Positions 1 to 6,366 of a stretch of 7,358 nucleotides of DNA are shown one piece after another. Source of the DNA: Actinomycetota bacterium. GTDB taxonomy: Bacteria; Actinomycetota; Rubrobacteria; Rubrobacterales; Rubrobacteraceae. Numbering within the stretch: position 1 is the first letter of the stretch; every line of letters starts with the position of its first letter. The position numbers and the translations under genes are program-made. The stretch spans positions 1 to 7,358 of the forward strand of contig JAIVIG010000185.1 of the NCBI GenBank assembly GCA_020200675.1, written 5' to 3'. The notes beneath the pieces are model-generated. The model made no database searches, was not told the DNA's origin, and saw only the letters and a program-made list of their open reading frames with translations.

Positions 1-49
1 GTCGAAGGAGCCCATGTAAACTTAGGTCCGTTTAGGAGAGGAGGAGCTA

Positions 50-415
50 ATGCCTGAGCTGGAAGTGGAGGGCGCGGGAACGTTCGACGTCGATGAGGAC
101 AGGCGTCTGGTCCTGGCCATCGAGGAGGATGCGGGGGTGGACATCATGCACTCGTGCGAAGGTTTCGCAAGGTGCTCCACCTGCCGGGTCGAGTTTTTGG
201 AGGGCGATCCGGAGGATATGACCCAGGCGGAGCTGAGGATGCTCGAGATGCGAGATCTTGTGGGGGAAGCGCGCCTCTCTTGCCAGATCCTCGTCGAGCA
301 CGACATGAAGGTGCGGGTGCTGATGACCGTAAGCGAGACCGGAGCCAACAGCCCCGGTGGGATCCCTGAAGAGGAGGTCACCCCCGAGCCCATTTATGAT
401 GAGAGGCCGTATTAA
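50..415 (+). CDS. [2Fe-2S] ferredoxin, adrenodoxin-like spacing (tandem copy 1)
   Basis: A 121-residue soluble electron carrier. Cluster ligands are visible as C36, C42, C45 and C78: a C-x5-C-x2-C loop, then the fourth cysteine 33 residues on. This is the spacing of adrenodoxin/ISC-type ferredoxins rather than the plant-type C-x4-C-x2-C. There is no signal peptide or membrane segment, so it should be cytoplasmic. The protein is strongly acidic, as is usual for docking to a basic partner. A proline- and glutamate-rich tail of about 25 residues follows the fold and ends in ERPY. The ATG at 50 is fixed by a strong purine-rich ribosome site (about 34-46). A near-duplicate gene follows 43 bases after the stop. 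By context it probably feeds electrons to an oxygenase encoded nearby, perhaps the di-iron monooxygenase implied by the downstream genes. That partner is inference. The family call is firm. Confidence 0.9.
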   Translation: MPELEVEGAGTFDVDEDRRLVLAIEEDAGVDIMHSCEGFARCSTCRVEFLEGDPEDMTQAELRMLEMRDLVGEARLSCQILVEHDMKVRVLMTVSETGANSPGGIPEEEVTPEPIYDERPY

Positions 416-458
416 GGAGCGCACGTAAATTAGTACTGCTTAACAAGAAGAGGAGCTA

Positions 459-824
459 ATGCCTGAGCTGGAAGTGGAGGGCGCGGGAACGTTCGACGTC
501 GATGAGGACAGGCGTCTGGTCCTGGCCATCGAGGAGGACGCGGGGGTTGACATCATGCACCAGTGCGGGAGCCACGCGCACTGCGCCACCTGCCGGGTCG
601 AGTTTTTGGAGGGGGATCCGGAGGATATGACCGAGGCGGAGCATGCGTTGCTCGAGATGCGGGAGCTTCTGGGGGAGGCGCGCCTCTCGTGCCAGATCCT
701 CGTCGAGCACGACATGAAGGTGCGGGTGCTGATGACCGTAAGCGAGACCGGAGCCAACAGCCCCGGCGGTAAACCCGAGGAAGAGATTACCCCCCCGCCC
801 ATTTATATCGAGAGGCCGTACTAA
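459..824 (+). CDS. [2Fe-2S] ferredoxin, adrenodoxin-like spacing (tandem copy 2)
   Basis: A second 121-residue [2Fe-2S] ferredoxin with the same ligand positions (C36, C42, C45, C78) and length as the upstream copy, and no indels. I count 16 amino-acid differences (about 87% identity). Six are inside or beside the cluster loop: residues 35, 37, 38, 39, 41 and 43, giving QCGSHAHCATC in place of SCEGFARCSTC. Six more lie at residues 59-71, and four in the C-terminal tail. Residues 1-34 and 72-104 are identical. The ATG at 459 is preceded by the same GAGGAGCTA ribosome site as copy 1. The two histidines in the loop (H39, H41) are not in copy 1; whether they affect redox potential or partner choice is unknown. 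It is likely co-transcribed with copy 1 and possibly with the catabolic genes downstream. Confidence 0.9.
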   Translation: MPELEVEGAGTFDVDEDRRLVLAIEEDAGVDIMHQCGSHAHCATCRVEFLEGDPEDMTEAEHALLEMRELLGEARLSCQILVEHDMKVRVLMTVSETGANSPGGKPEEEITPPPIYIERPY

Positions 825-1084
825 GGGAGCCGGAACCCGGGAGTAATAGTGCTCGTCGCCCAACCGGAAGCGCCCGTGTACGAGGGCGCACAAGCGGGTA
901 AATACAGTGTTGGTTACAATGGTAACCGGTTTTTCATCTGGGGAAGGAGGCAAAACCGAGGACTAGACCTGTGACGAGCTTTAACGGGTTGGACCTCTCG
1001 TGCCAAGGCGAGAGGATGGAAGACCGGACGGTACGCGGAGACTGATCTAAGCGTATCCCGGTACTGGGAAAGGAGAGAATCACC
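825..1084 (+). other. Intergenic leader with three hairpins before the amidohydrolase gene
   Basis: This 260-base stretch has no convincing reading frame. It contains three perfect short inverted repeats. The first is GCGCCC/GGGCGC at 870-875 and 884-889 (8-base loop). The second is GGTTAC/GTAACC at 912-917 and 922-927 (4-base spacer), followed by GGTTTTTC. The third is CCTCTCG/CGAGAGG at 994-1000 and 1009-1015 (8-base loop). The second could be a weak terminator or attenuator, or a repressor operator; the others could be RNA stem-loops. I do not recognise a known riboswitch class. A promoter for the downstream operon could lie here, but I see no clear -35/-10 pair. The run just after copy 2 (AGTAATAGTGCT) loosely resembles the leader of copy 2, so the left end may be a remnant of the duplication. 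Confidence 0.4.
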
Positions 1085-1087
1085 TTG
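1071..1087 (+). promoter_or_regulatory. Ribosome-binding site deciding a TTG start
   Basis: AGGAG at 1071-1075 lies 9 bases before a TTG at 1085. No ATG or GTG gives a better-placed start. The encoded N-terminus (MYEKDGEKYFVVDGHVHYWD) begins just ahead of the first metal-binding motif, as expected for the family, which supports the unusual TTG. Confidence 0.65.
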
Positions 1088-2032
1088 TACGAGAAAGACG
1101 GCGAGAAGTATTTTGTGGTGGACGGGCACGTCCACTACTGGGACGGGAGCCCGGAGAATCAGAAGAACATACACGGCAAGCAGTTCATCGACTGCTTCTA
1201 CGGCTACCACAGCGCTTTGAGCCCCGAGGAGTATCTCTGGCCGGAGGATAAGTTCCAGAAGTACTCCCAAGAGGACATGATGCACGACCTCTTCGAGATC
1301 GGCTACGTAGACGTGGCCATCTTCCAAAACACCTACCTCGAGGACTTCTACATCAACGGCTTCAACACCACGGAGCAGAATGCGGTCCTCAAGGACAAGC
1401 ACCCGGACAAGTTCGTCTTGAACACCGCCGAGTGGTACGGCGAGTCCAAGGGCTGGAGCCTCAAGGACGAGTGGGCCAAGAGGTACCTGGAGAAGTGCGA
1501 GGAGCTAGGGGTCAAGAACATCCACGTCCACAAGGGCCCGACCATCACGCCCTTGAATATGGACGCGTTCGACGTTGCGGACATAGACGATGCGGCGTCT
1601 CTCTTCCCTAACCTGAACTTCATCGTTGAGCACGTGGGGTTGCCGCGGCTGGAGGACTTCTGCTGGATCGCCGTGCAGGAGGCAAACGTCTACGCCGGCC
1701 TGGCGGTGGCGATGCCGTTCATCTATTCGCGTCCGCGCTACTTCGCGCAGATAATCGGGGAGCTGCTGTACTGGCTGGACGAAGACAGGATACTGTTCGC
1801 CAGCGACTACGCCATCTGGCAGCCCAAATGGCTCGTCGAGATGTTCGTGGACTTCCAGATCCCCGAGGACATGCAAAGCGAGTACGGGACGCTCACCCCG
1901 GAGGTAAAGCGCAAGATCCTGGGCCTCAACGCCGCGAACCTGTACGACCTCGATGTACCTTCCGAGGTACCGCAGCCGGAGGCGGTTGCGGCCGGCGCCG
2001 AAGACGACTACCCGGAAGCACCGGTACGGTGA
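1085..2032 (+). CDS. Metal-dependent amidohydrolase (amidohydrolase-2 family), internally shortened
   Basis: A 315-residue TIM-barrel hydrolase of the amidohydrolase-2 (ACMSD-like) family. Likely metal ligands are visible: H15-x-H17 in DGHVHYWD, H147/H149 in NIHVHKGP, H183 in VEHVGLP and D241 in ASDYAIW. This subgroup is the amidohydrolase I recall as encoded after propane/alkane monooxygenase genes (mim/prm loci). Its substrate there is not established to my knowledge. Compared with relatives I remember, the protein passes directly from DKFVLN (residues 109-113 region) to TAEWYGESKGW. It appears to lack about 30 residues that normally include a helix and a GVKLY-type barrel strand. The reading frame stays open, so this is an in-frame gap, but the fold may be impaired. 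The C-terminal 25 residues are an acidic, Ala/Pro/Glu-rich tail. The stop overlaps the next gene's GTG, implying translational coupling. Confidence 0.8.
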   Translation: MYEKDGEKYFVVDGHVHYWDGSPENQKNIHGKQFIDCFYGYHSALSPEEYLWPEDKFQKYSQEDMMHDLFEIGYVDVAIFQNTYLEDFYINGFNTTEQNAVLKDKHPDKFVLNTAEWYGESKGWSLKDEWAKRYLEKCEELGVKNIHVHKGPTITPLNMDAFDVADIDDAASLFPNLNFIVEHVGLPRLEDFCWIAVQEANVYAGLAVAMPFIYSRPRYFAQIIGELLYWLDEDRILFASDYAIWQPKWLVEMFVDFQIPEDMQSEYGTLTPEVKRKILGLNAANLYDLDVPSEVPQPEAVAAGAEDDYPEAPVR

Positions 2033-2727
2033 AACTCACCGAGGCAGCGGTCCTGGGCGCCCTTTCGGGCGTCCGGGACCCAGAGCTCGACGAACCCATA
2101 ACGGACCTGAAGTTCGTCGCGGGTTTGCGGGTCGCGGAGGACGCGGTGGACGTCCGGCTCAGACTCCCAACGCCTTTCTGCGCCCCGAACTTCGCCTACC
2201 TGATGGTGGCGGACGCCAAGGAGGCGGTGCTCTCGGTCCCCGGCGTGCGGGAAGCGAGGATCTCCCTCGACGACCACCACGCGTCGCCGGAGATCAACGC
2301 CGGGATGGCCGAAGACCGGGGCTTCGAGGGCACCTTCCCCGGCGAGACCGAAGGCGAGAGCCTCGACGAACTGCGCGCCATCTTCCGCCGCAAGTCCTTC
2401 GTCGCCCGGCAGGAGAGGCTCTGCCGGGCGCTGCTCGCCGAGGGTTACTCCTCCGAGGAGCTCGCGGAGATGCGGCTCGAAGAGGTGCCCGCTTCGGAGG
2501 CGTTCGAGAAGTACCTGAGCCGCAGGGAGGAGCTGGGGCTGGACGCATCCGCGGAGGCGCCATTCGTGGTGGACCCCGACGGAAACCAGATCCCCGAGGA
2601 GGCGGTGATCGAGCATCTGCGCTTCGCCAAGCTGACCCGACTGAGCATCGAAGGAAACGCCGGCTTCTGCCGGGGGCTTTTGGCTACCCGCTACGGAATC
2701 GAAGACCCTGAGGAGGCAACCCCATGA
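2029..2727 (+). CDS. DUF59/MIP18-type iron-sulfur cluster assembly protein with C-terminal extension
   Basis: A 232-residue protein starting with GTG inside the previous stop (GTGA, 2029-2032); its own stop overlaps the next ATG (ATGA, 2724-2727). Residues 1-85 match the MIP18/DUF59 fold (relatives PaaD, SufT). They show RDPELDEPIT (16-25) and a TPFCAPNFAYLM segment (48-59) whose C51 corresponds to the conserved reactive cysteine of the family. About 145 further residues follow, predicted largely helical, with C132 and C214. I do not recognise a separate domain there. DUF59 proteins help load Fe-S clusters or metals into client proteins. Here the clients could be the monooxygenase, its reductase or the ferredoxins, but that is inferred from position only. 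The GTG start is preferred because it directly precedes the conserved N-terminal helix and fits the coupled overlap. Confidence 0.8.
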   Translation: MKLTEAAVLGALSGVRDPELDEPITDLKFVAGLRVAEDAVDVRLRLPTPFCAPNFAYLMVADAKEAVLSVPGVREARISLDDHHASPEINAGMAEDRGFEGTFPGETEGESLDELRAIFRRKSFVARQERLCRALLAEGYSSEELAEMRLEEVPASEAFEKYLSRREELGLDASAEAPFVVDPDGNQIPEEAVIEHLRFAKLTRLSIEGNAGFCRGLLATRYGIEDPEEATP

Positions 2728-3773
2728 AAGCGGCACGACTACACAACTATAACGAATACCTGCATATCGACGAGGTCGACGAACCGAAGGCCACCGGGCC
2801 GCTCGACGTCATCGTGATGATCGGTGCGTCAGGGCTCTGTCGGACCGACCTCCACCTCAAGGACGGGGATTTCAAAGAGATTCATGAGGCAGAGGGTGTG
2901 GAGTTGCCCTACACGCTCGGCCACGAGAGCGCGGGATGGGTGCACGAAGTCGGATCGGCGGTAACCAACGTCGAGATAGGCGATGCGGTGGTCGTGCATC
3001 CCCTGATCACCTGCGGACTGTGCCGACCCTGTCGCGCGGGCGACGACATGCATTGCGTGGAAGGGGTATTCCCCGGGCTTTTCGTGGACGGGGGACACGC
3101 AGACTTTCTCAAAACCCACGCACGGTCGGTGATCAAGCTGCCCGAGGGGGTGGCACCCAAGGACATAGCAGCCCACGCGGACGCGGGGCTCACCGCTTAC
3201 CATGCGGTGAAGAAGGCGGCGGATATCCTCTATCCGGGGACGAGGGTCGTCGTGATCGGGGCCGGAGGCCTGGGCCACATCGCCGTCCAGTGCCTCAAGG
3301 CACTGACCCCGGCCGAGGTAGTAGTCGTCGATAGGTTGGAGCCGGCCCTGGAGCTTGCGCGTGACATCGGCGCTGATCACACCGTCCTCGCCGACGGTAA
3401 CGAGGTCAACTCGGTCACGGAGCTAACCGACGGCATGGGGGCGGAAGCGGTGATCGACATCGTCGCCGAGCAGGGCGTCGAAAAAGTGGCCCCGCAGATG
3501 GTCCGAGACGCCGGCACCTACTACGTGGTCGGCTACGGTGGAGCGCTGGATATTCCCACCCAAGAAATTATCCTAAGGGAGATCAGCATCGTTGGGAACC
3601 TCGTCGGGACCTACAACGATCTCGCCGAGCTGATGACGCTGGCCGGACAGGGACAGGTGACGCTGCACACGTCCGAGTATCCACTCGATGCGATCAACGA
3701 CGCGATGGTCGACCTTGAGAACGGGGATCTTCGAGGTCGAGGCATCTTGATACCGGAGGGCGCCTCGGCGTAA
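2724..3773 (+). CDS. Zinc-dependent, NAD(P)-dependent alcohol dehydrogenase (MDR family)
   Basis: A 349-residue medium-chain dehydrogenase that should oxidise an alcohol to an aldehyde or ketone in the cytoplasm. The N-terminal catalytic domain carries C39 (GLCRTDLH), H67-E68 (GHESAG) and probably D153 as catalytic zinc ligands. C97, C100, C103 and C111 form the structural zinc lobe (C-x2-C-x2-C-x7-C). The Rossmann domain shows GAGGLG at 179-184. An Asp at the end of the second strand (VVVVDR, D203) favours NAD over NADP. Length and motif order are complete for the family. The ATG at 2724 overlaps the previous stop and has a strong AGGAGG about 8 bases upstream. In propane-monooxygenase loci a dehydrogenase in this position oxidises the alcohol made by the monooxygenase, which is the likely role here. 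The exact substrate cannot be read from sequence. Confidence 0.92.
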   Translation: MKAARLHNYNEYLHIDEVDEPKATGPLDVIVMIGASGLCRTDLHLKDGDFKEIHEAEGVELPYTLGHESAGWVHEVGSAVTNVEIGDAVVVHPLITCGLCRPCRAGDDMHCVEGVFPGLFVDGGHADFLKTHARSVIKLPEGVAPKDIAAHADAGLTAYHAVKKAADILYPGTRVVVIGAGGLGHIAVQCLKALTPAEVVVVDRLEPALELARDIGADHTVLADGNEVNSVTELTDGMGAEAVIDIVAEQGVEKVAPQMVRDAGTYYVVGYGGALDIPTQEIILREISIVGNLVGTYNDLAELMTLAGQGQVTLHTSEYPLDAINDAMVDLENGDLRGRGILIPEGASA

Positions 3774-3806
3774 GCAGCTTCGCTGAGTGAGCAGGGAGTG
3801 GAGAGT

Positions 3807-3848
3807 AGGGAGTAGGGAGTAGTATTTTTCTACTCCCTACTCCCTTTT
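3807..3848 (+). terminator. Perfect palindrome with terminator form after the alcohol dehydrogenase gene
   Basis: GGGAGTAGGGAGTAG (3808-3822) pairs perfectly with CTACTCCCTACTCCC (3830-3844) across a TATTTTT loop. An extra A-T pair (3807/3845) makes 16 pairs, followed by a short T run (3845-3848). The form fits an intrinsic terminator that would cut the operon between dehydrogenase and groEL. However, the left arm is part of a GGGAGTA-type tandem repeat (from about 3794). The element may instead be a dispersed REP-like palindrome, and it sits exactly where the groEL 5' end is missing. Confidence 0.55.
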
Positions 3849-3874
3849 CGGCGGCTGCCCGGTTAGTAGAGAAC

Positions 3875-5188
3875 GTGGCCGCTGGTGCAAACCCGGTCAT
3901 CCTCAGGGGCGGAATCGACAAGGCCGTCGAGGTCGCCGTCGAGGCGATAAAGGCTCAAGCTCAGGAGATCTCTGGCAGGGACGAGGTCGCCCGCATCGGC
4001 GCCATCAGCGCGCGTTCGGAGGAGATAGGCAACGTCATAGCCGAGGCCATAGACAAGGTCGGCAAGGACGGCGTCGTGAACGTCGAGGAGTCCCAGACCT
4101 TCGGGATGGACCTTGAGTTCACGGAGGGGATGCAGTTCGACAAGGGCTACGTCTCCGCGGAGTTTGTGACCGACCGGGATCGCATGGAGGCGGTCTTGGA
4201 AGACCCGTTGATCCTCATCGTCAACCAGAAGATCAGCAACGTCCAGGACGTCTTGCCGGTGCTGAACGCGGTCATGCAGAGCAACAAACCGCTGCTCGTC
4301 ATCTCGGACGACATCGAGGGCGAGGCTCTCGCGGCCCTTATAGTCAACAAGGCGCGCGGGACGCTCAACGCTGCGGCCATAAGGGCCCCTCTCTTCGGCG
4401 ACCGGCGCAAGAGGATGATGGAGGACATCGCCATCCTCACCGGCGGCGAGGCCATAATAGCGGAGCTCGGCTTGAAGCTCGAGAACACCCGGCTCGACCA
4501 GCTCGGCAGCGCCCGCAAGGTCGTCGTCACCAAGGACGGCACCACCATCCTCGACGGTGCCGGCGACCCCGAGAAGATCCAGGATCGCCTGAACCGGATA
4601 AAGGCCGAACTCGAAGTCACGACCTCGGACTACGACCGCCAGAAGCTCCAGGAACGGTACGCCAAGCTGGCCGGCGGCGCCGCAATCATCAAGGTAGGCG
4701 CCACAACCGAGACCGAGCTCAGGGAGAAGAAGCACCGCGTCGAGGACGCCCTCAGTGCGACCCGCGCGGCCCTCGAAGAGGGTATCGTACCGGGCGGCGG
4801 CGTGGCTCTTCTGCACGCCCAAGGACCGGTAGCAGACCTGATCGACACGCTGGACGACGACGAGCGCACGGGCGCCAGGATCGTGCACCGCGCTCTGGAG
4901 GAGCCTATGCGCCAGATCGCCGCGAACGCCGGCGCCGATGCCTCCATCGTGATAAACAACGTCCGCAACCAGGGCGGCTCGGTGGGCTTCAACGCCCTGA
5001 CCGGCGAGTACGAGGACCTCGTCGCGGCCGGGATCATCGATCCGGCGATGGTCGCGAGGAGCGCCCTGCAGAACGCGGCCTCCATCGGCAGCCTCGTCGT
5101 CACCACCGACGTGGTGGTGGCCGAGCCCGCGGAAGGGCTCGGCGCGGCGGCGAGAGTCAGAGCCGGCATGAACATGGACGTTTTGTAA
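3875..5188 (+). pseudogene. groEL: GroEL-like chaperonin lacking its N-terminal ATP-binding part
   Basis: A 437-codon frame with clear GroEL (Hsp60) homology from VAAGANP onward, equivalent to about residue 107 of E. coli GroEL. In-frame homology may begin slightly earlier, near 3851, where AAARLVENVAAG resembles the preceding helix. The frame is open back to a stop at 3806. The intermediate and apical domains and the C-terminal equatorial part are intact and well conserved: GMQFDKGYVS, RRKRMMEDIAILTGG, the catalytic Asp as D291 in VEDAL, and EGIVPGGGVAL. The whole N-terminal equatorial segment is absent, including LGPKGRNV, the NDGV loop and the DGTTT phosphate-binding motif. No room exists for it in the 101 bases after the dehydrogenase stop. 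Full-length GroELs are about 540 residues. Such a product could not bind ATP or form normal rings, so I call it a truncated pseudogene or an assembly break. It ends in GMNMDVL, without a Gly-Met-rich tail. An intact version (mimG-like) at this spot is known to support hydroxylase folding. Confidence 0.8.
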
Positions 5189-5192
5189 GCCG

Positions 5193-5348
5193 TCAGCAGT
5201 CAGCTTTCAGCTTTCAGCAAGAACACGGGGTCGAAAGCCGGCGGACGAGACGATAATACGGCGAGCTAGAGATCCGAAAGCTGAAGGACACCTGCTGCGC
5301 TTCGTCTTCGAGCCACCAGTATCCCCACCGGGAGAAGCTGAGTGCTGA
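5193..5348. repeat. CAGCTTT-type repeat region with imperfect inverted ends
   Basis: The 163-base gap between the convergent groEL and peptidase genes holds no credible gene. It starts with a tandem CAGCTTT array (5201-5218). TCAGCAGTCAGCTT (5193-5206) is matched in inverse orientation by AAGCTGAGTGCTGA (5335-5348) with one mismatch. TTCAGCTTTC (5206-5215) is matched by GAAAGCTGAA (5276-5285). GAACACGGG (5221-5229) has its reverse complement at 5381-5389, inside the peptidase gene. This looks like a decayed palindromic or MITE/REP-like element. It could also serve as a two-way terminator, although no T-run-backed stem is visible. Confidence 0.5.
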
Positions 5349-5351
5349 TAG

Positions 5352-6359
5352 CTAGTAAACCTCCGAGGCTGACGGGAGATCCCGTGTTCCACTAGCACGG
5401 AGAACGGCCCTCACCACAGCCTCCGAAATAACGCGCGCCCCCCACGCCCCCACCACGTCCGGGGCCGCCACGACGCCTACCGGTCCTTCGGGAGGTTCCC
5501 CCGCAGCTTCGCCTTCCGGCGGCCCTCCCACTGAGGCGGCGAAGACGAGGTCACCGTCGATGGAGGTGTGGACCGGCGAGACGGTGCGGGCGAGCCCGTC
5601 GTGGGCCATCTGAGCGACCTTGGTAACGGCGGGCTTGGAGAGACGGGCGTTGGTAGCTACCACGCCCAGGGTGGTGTTCTCCCCCCACCGCATAAAGCGC
5701 GCCGCCTCCGCGAGGTGCTCCACGGAGTCGGCGAGCGTGCCGTCGTCAAGGCGAGGTCCCGCCAGGATCCCGCCCGTCGAGGGATCGCGCACGTCCCCGA
5801 AGGCGTTGACGGCGGCCAGGGCCGCGACCACGAGCCCATCGGGTAAACTCACCGAGGCGCTTCCCACGCCTCCCTTCATCGCCCGCTCGGGCCCGAGAAC
5901 CTTGCCGACGGTGGCGCCCGTACCCACGCCGACGCTGCCCTGGGCGAATTCCCCGCTCGTAGCGGCGGCGGCGGCCTTGTAGCCCATAGAAGCGTCGGGG
6001 CGGGCCGCGGGGTCTCCGGTGGCGAGGTCGAAGACGACGGCGGCGGGGACTATGGGGACGCGGGCGACCCGGACGTCGTAGCCCACGCCCTTCTCCTCCA
6101 GGAAGCGCACGACGCCGTCCGCGGCCCCAAGGCCGAAGGCGCTACCACCGGTTAGGAGGAGGGCGTGGGTCTCCCCGACGCGTCCTATCGGGCTGAGCAT
6201 GTCCGTCTCGCGGGTGCCGGGCGAGGACCCGCGCACATCCACGCCGACGACCGCCCCGGTAGGAGTGTCGAAGAGGACCGCCGTGCAGCCGGTGAGGTTC
6301 ACCTCGTCGGTGGCATGTCCGACGAGCACGCCCGGCACGTCGCAGAGGTTGCCTAGCAC
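5352..6359 (-). CDS. P1-family peptidase (DmpA/L-aminopeptidase-D-esterase-like, self-processing)
   Basis: From the GTG at 6359 this gives 335 residues, a normal length for the P1 (formerly S58) family. These enzymes are cytoplasmic N-terminal-nucleophile hydrolases that cut themselves into two chains and then release N-terminal residues from small peptides or amides. Family marks visible are DVPGVLVGHATD (7-18), LLTGGSAFGLGAADGV (68-83), GSVGVGTGATVGK (141-153), MKGGVGSASV (161-170) and AAVNAFGDV (182-190). In NTTLGVVATNA (228-238) the Thr at 229 aligns with the catalytic Ser of DmpA, so autocleavage would fall after N228. The C-terminal GAWGARVISEAVVRAV helix is intact. GTG 6359 was chosen because it directly precedes the conserved N-terminus and lies 7 bases past the stop of the upstream PSP1 frame. 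No Shine-Dalgarno is obvious, so coupled translation is likely. The frame stays open upstream only as a shadow of PSP1. Physiological substrate unknown. Confidence 0.85.
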   Translation of the reverse strand: MLGNLCDVPGVLVGHATDEVNLTGCTAVLFDTPTGAVVGVDVRGSSPGTRETDMLSPIGRVGETHALLLTGGSAFGLGAADGVVRFLEEKGVGYDVRVARVPIVPAAVVFDLATGDPAARPDASMGYKAAAAATSGEFAQGSVGVGTGATVGKVLGPERAMKGGVGSASVSLPDGLVVAALAAVNAFGDVRDPSTGGILAGPRLDDGTLADSVEHLAEAARFMRWGENTTLGVVATNARLSKPAVTKVAQMAHDGLARTVSPVHTSIDGDLVFAASVGGPPEGEAAGEPPEGPVGVVAAPDVVGAWGARVISEAVVRAVLRASGTRDLPSASEVY

Positions 6360-6366
6360 AGAAAGA

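Larger units (their letters stand above)
7..824 (+). repeat. Tandem duplication, 409-bp unit, containing the ferredoxin gene
   Basis: Unit 1 (7-415) and unit 2 (416-824) align without gaps at an offset of exactly 409 bases. The unit includes about 43 bases of leader plus the whole ferredoxin gene. Similarity is uneven. Codons 1-34 carry only 2 synonymous differences and codons 72-104 only about 4, whereas codons 35-71 and the middle of the leader differ heavily. This points to gene duplication followed by local divergence or by gene conversion of the flanks. Confidence 0.85.

Noticed and set aside
1..19. Possible 3' end of an upstream plus-strand gene (frame 2, ...SKEPM then TAA at 17-19).
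   Set aside because: Six codons are too few to support any gene or identity. The idea that a third ferredoxin copy lies upstream could not be confirmed from this stub either.
1828..2028. An upstream ATG extending the DUF59 protein N-terminally by 67 residues.
   Set aside because: The extension overlaps the conserved end of the amidohydrolase and reads as Arg/Gly-rich shadow sequence. The GTG at 2029 gives a normal DUF59 N-terminus and a coupled overlap.
3794..3845. CRISPR or integron-like repeat array at the GGGAGTA repeats.
   Set aside because: Repeats are contiguous 7-base units without spacers, there is no leader and there are no cas or integrase genes; a terminator or REP-like palindrome fits better.
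3869..4888. Long minus-strand frame opposite groEL.
   Set aside because: Shadow of the strongly conserved GroEL coding sequence; no family features of its own.
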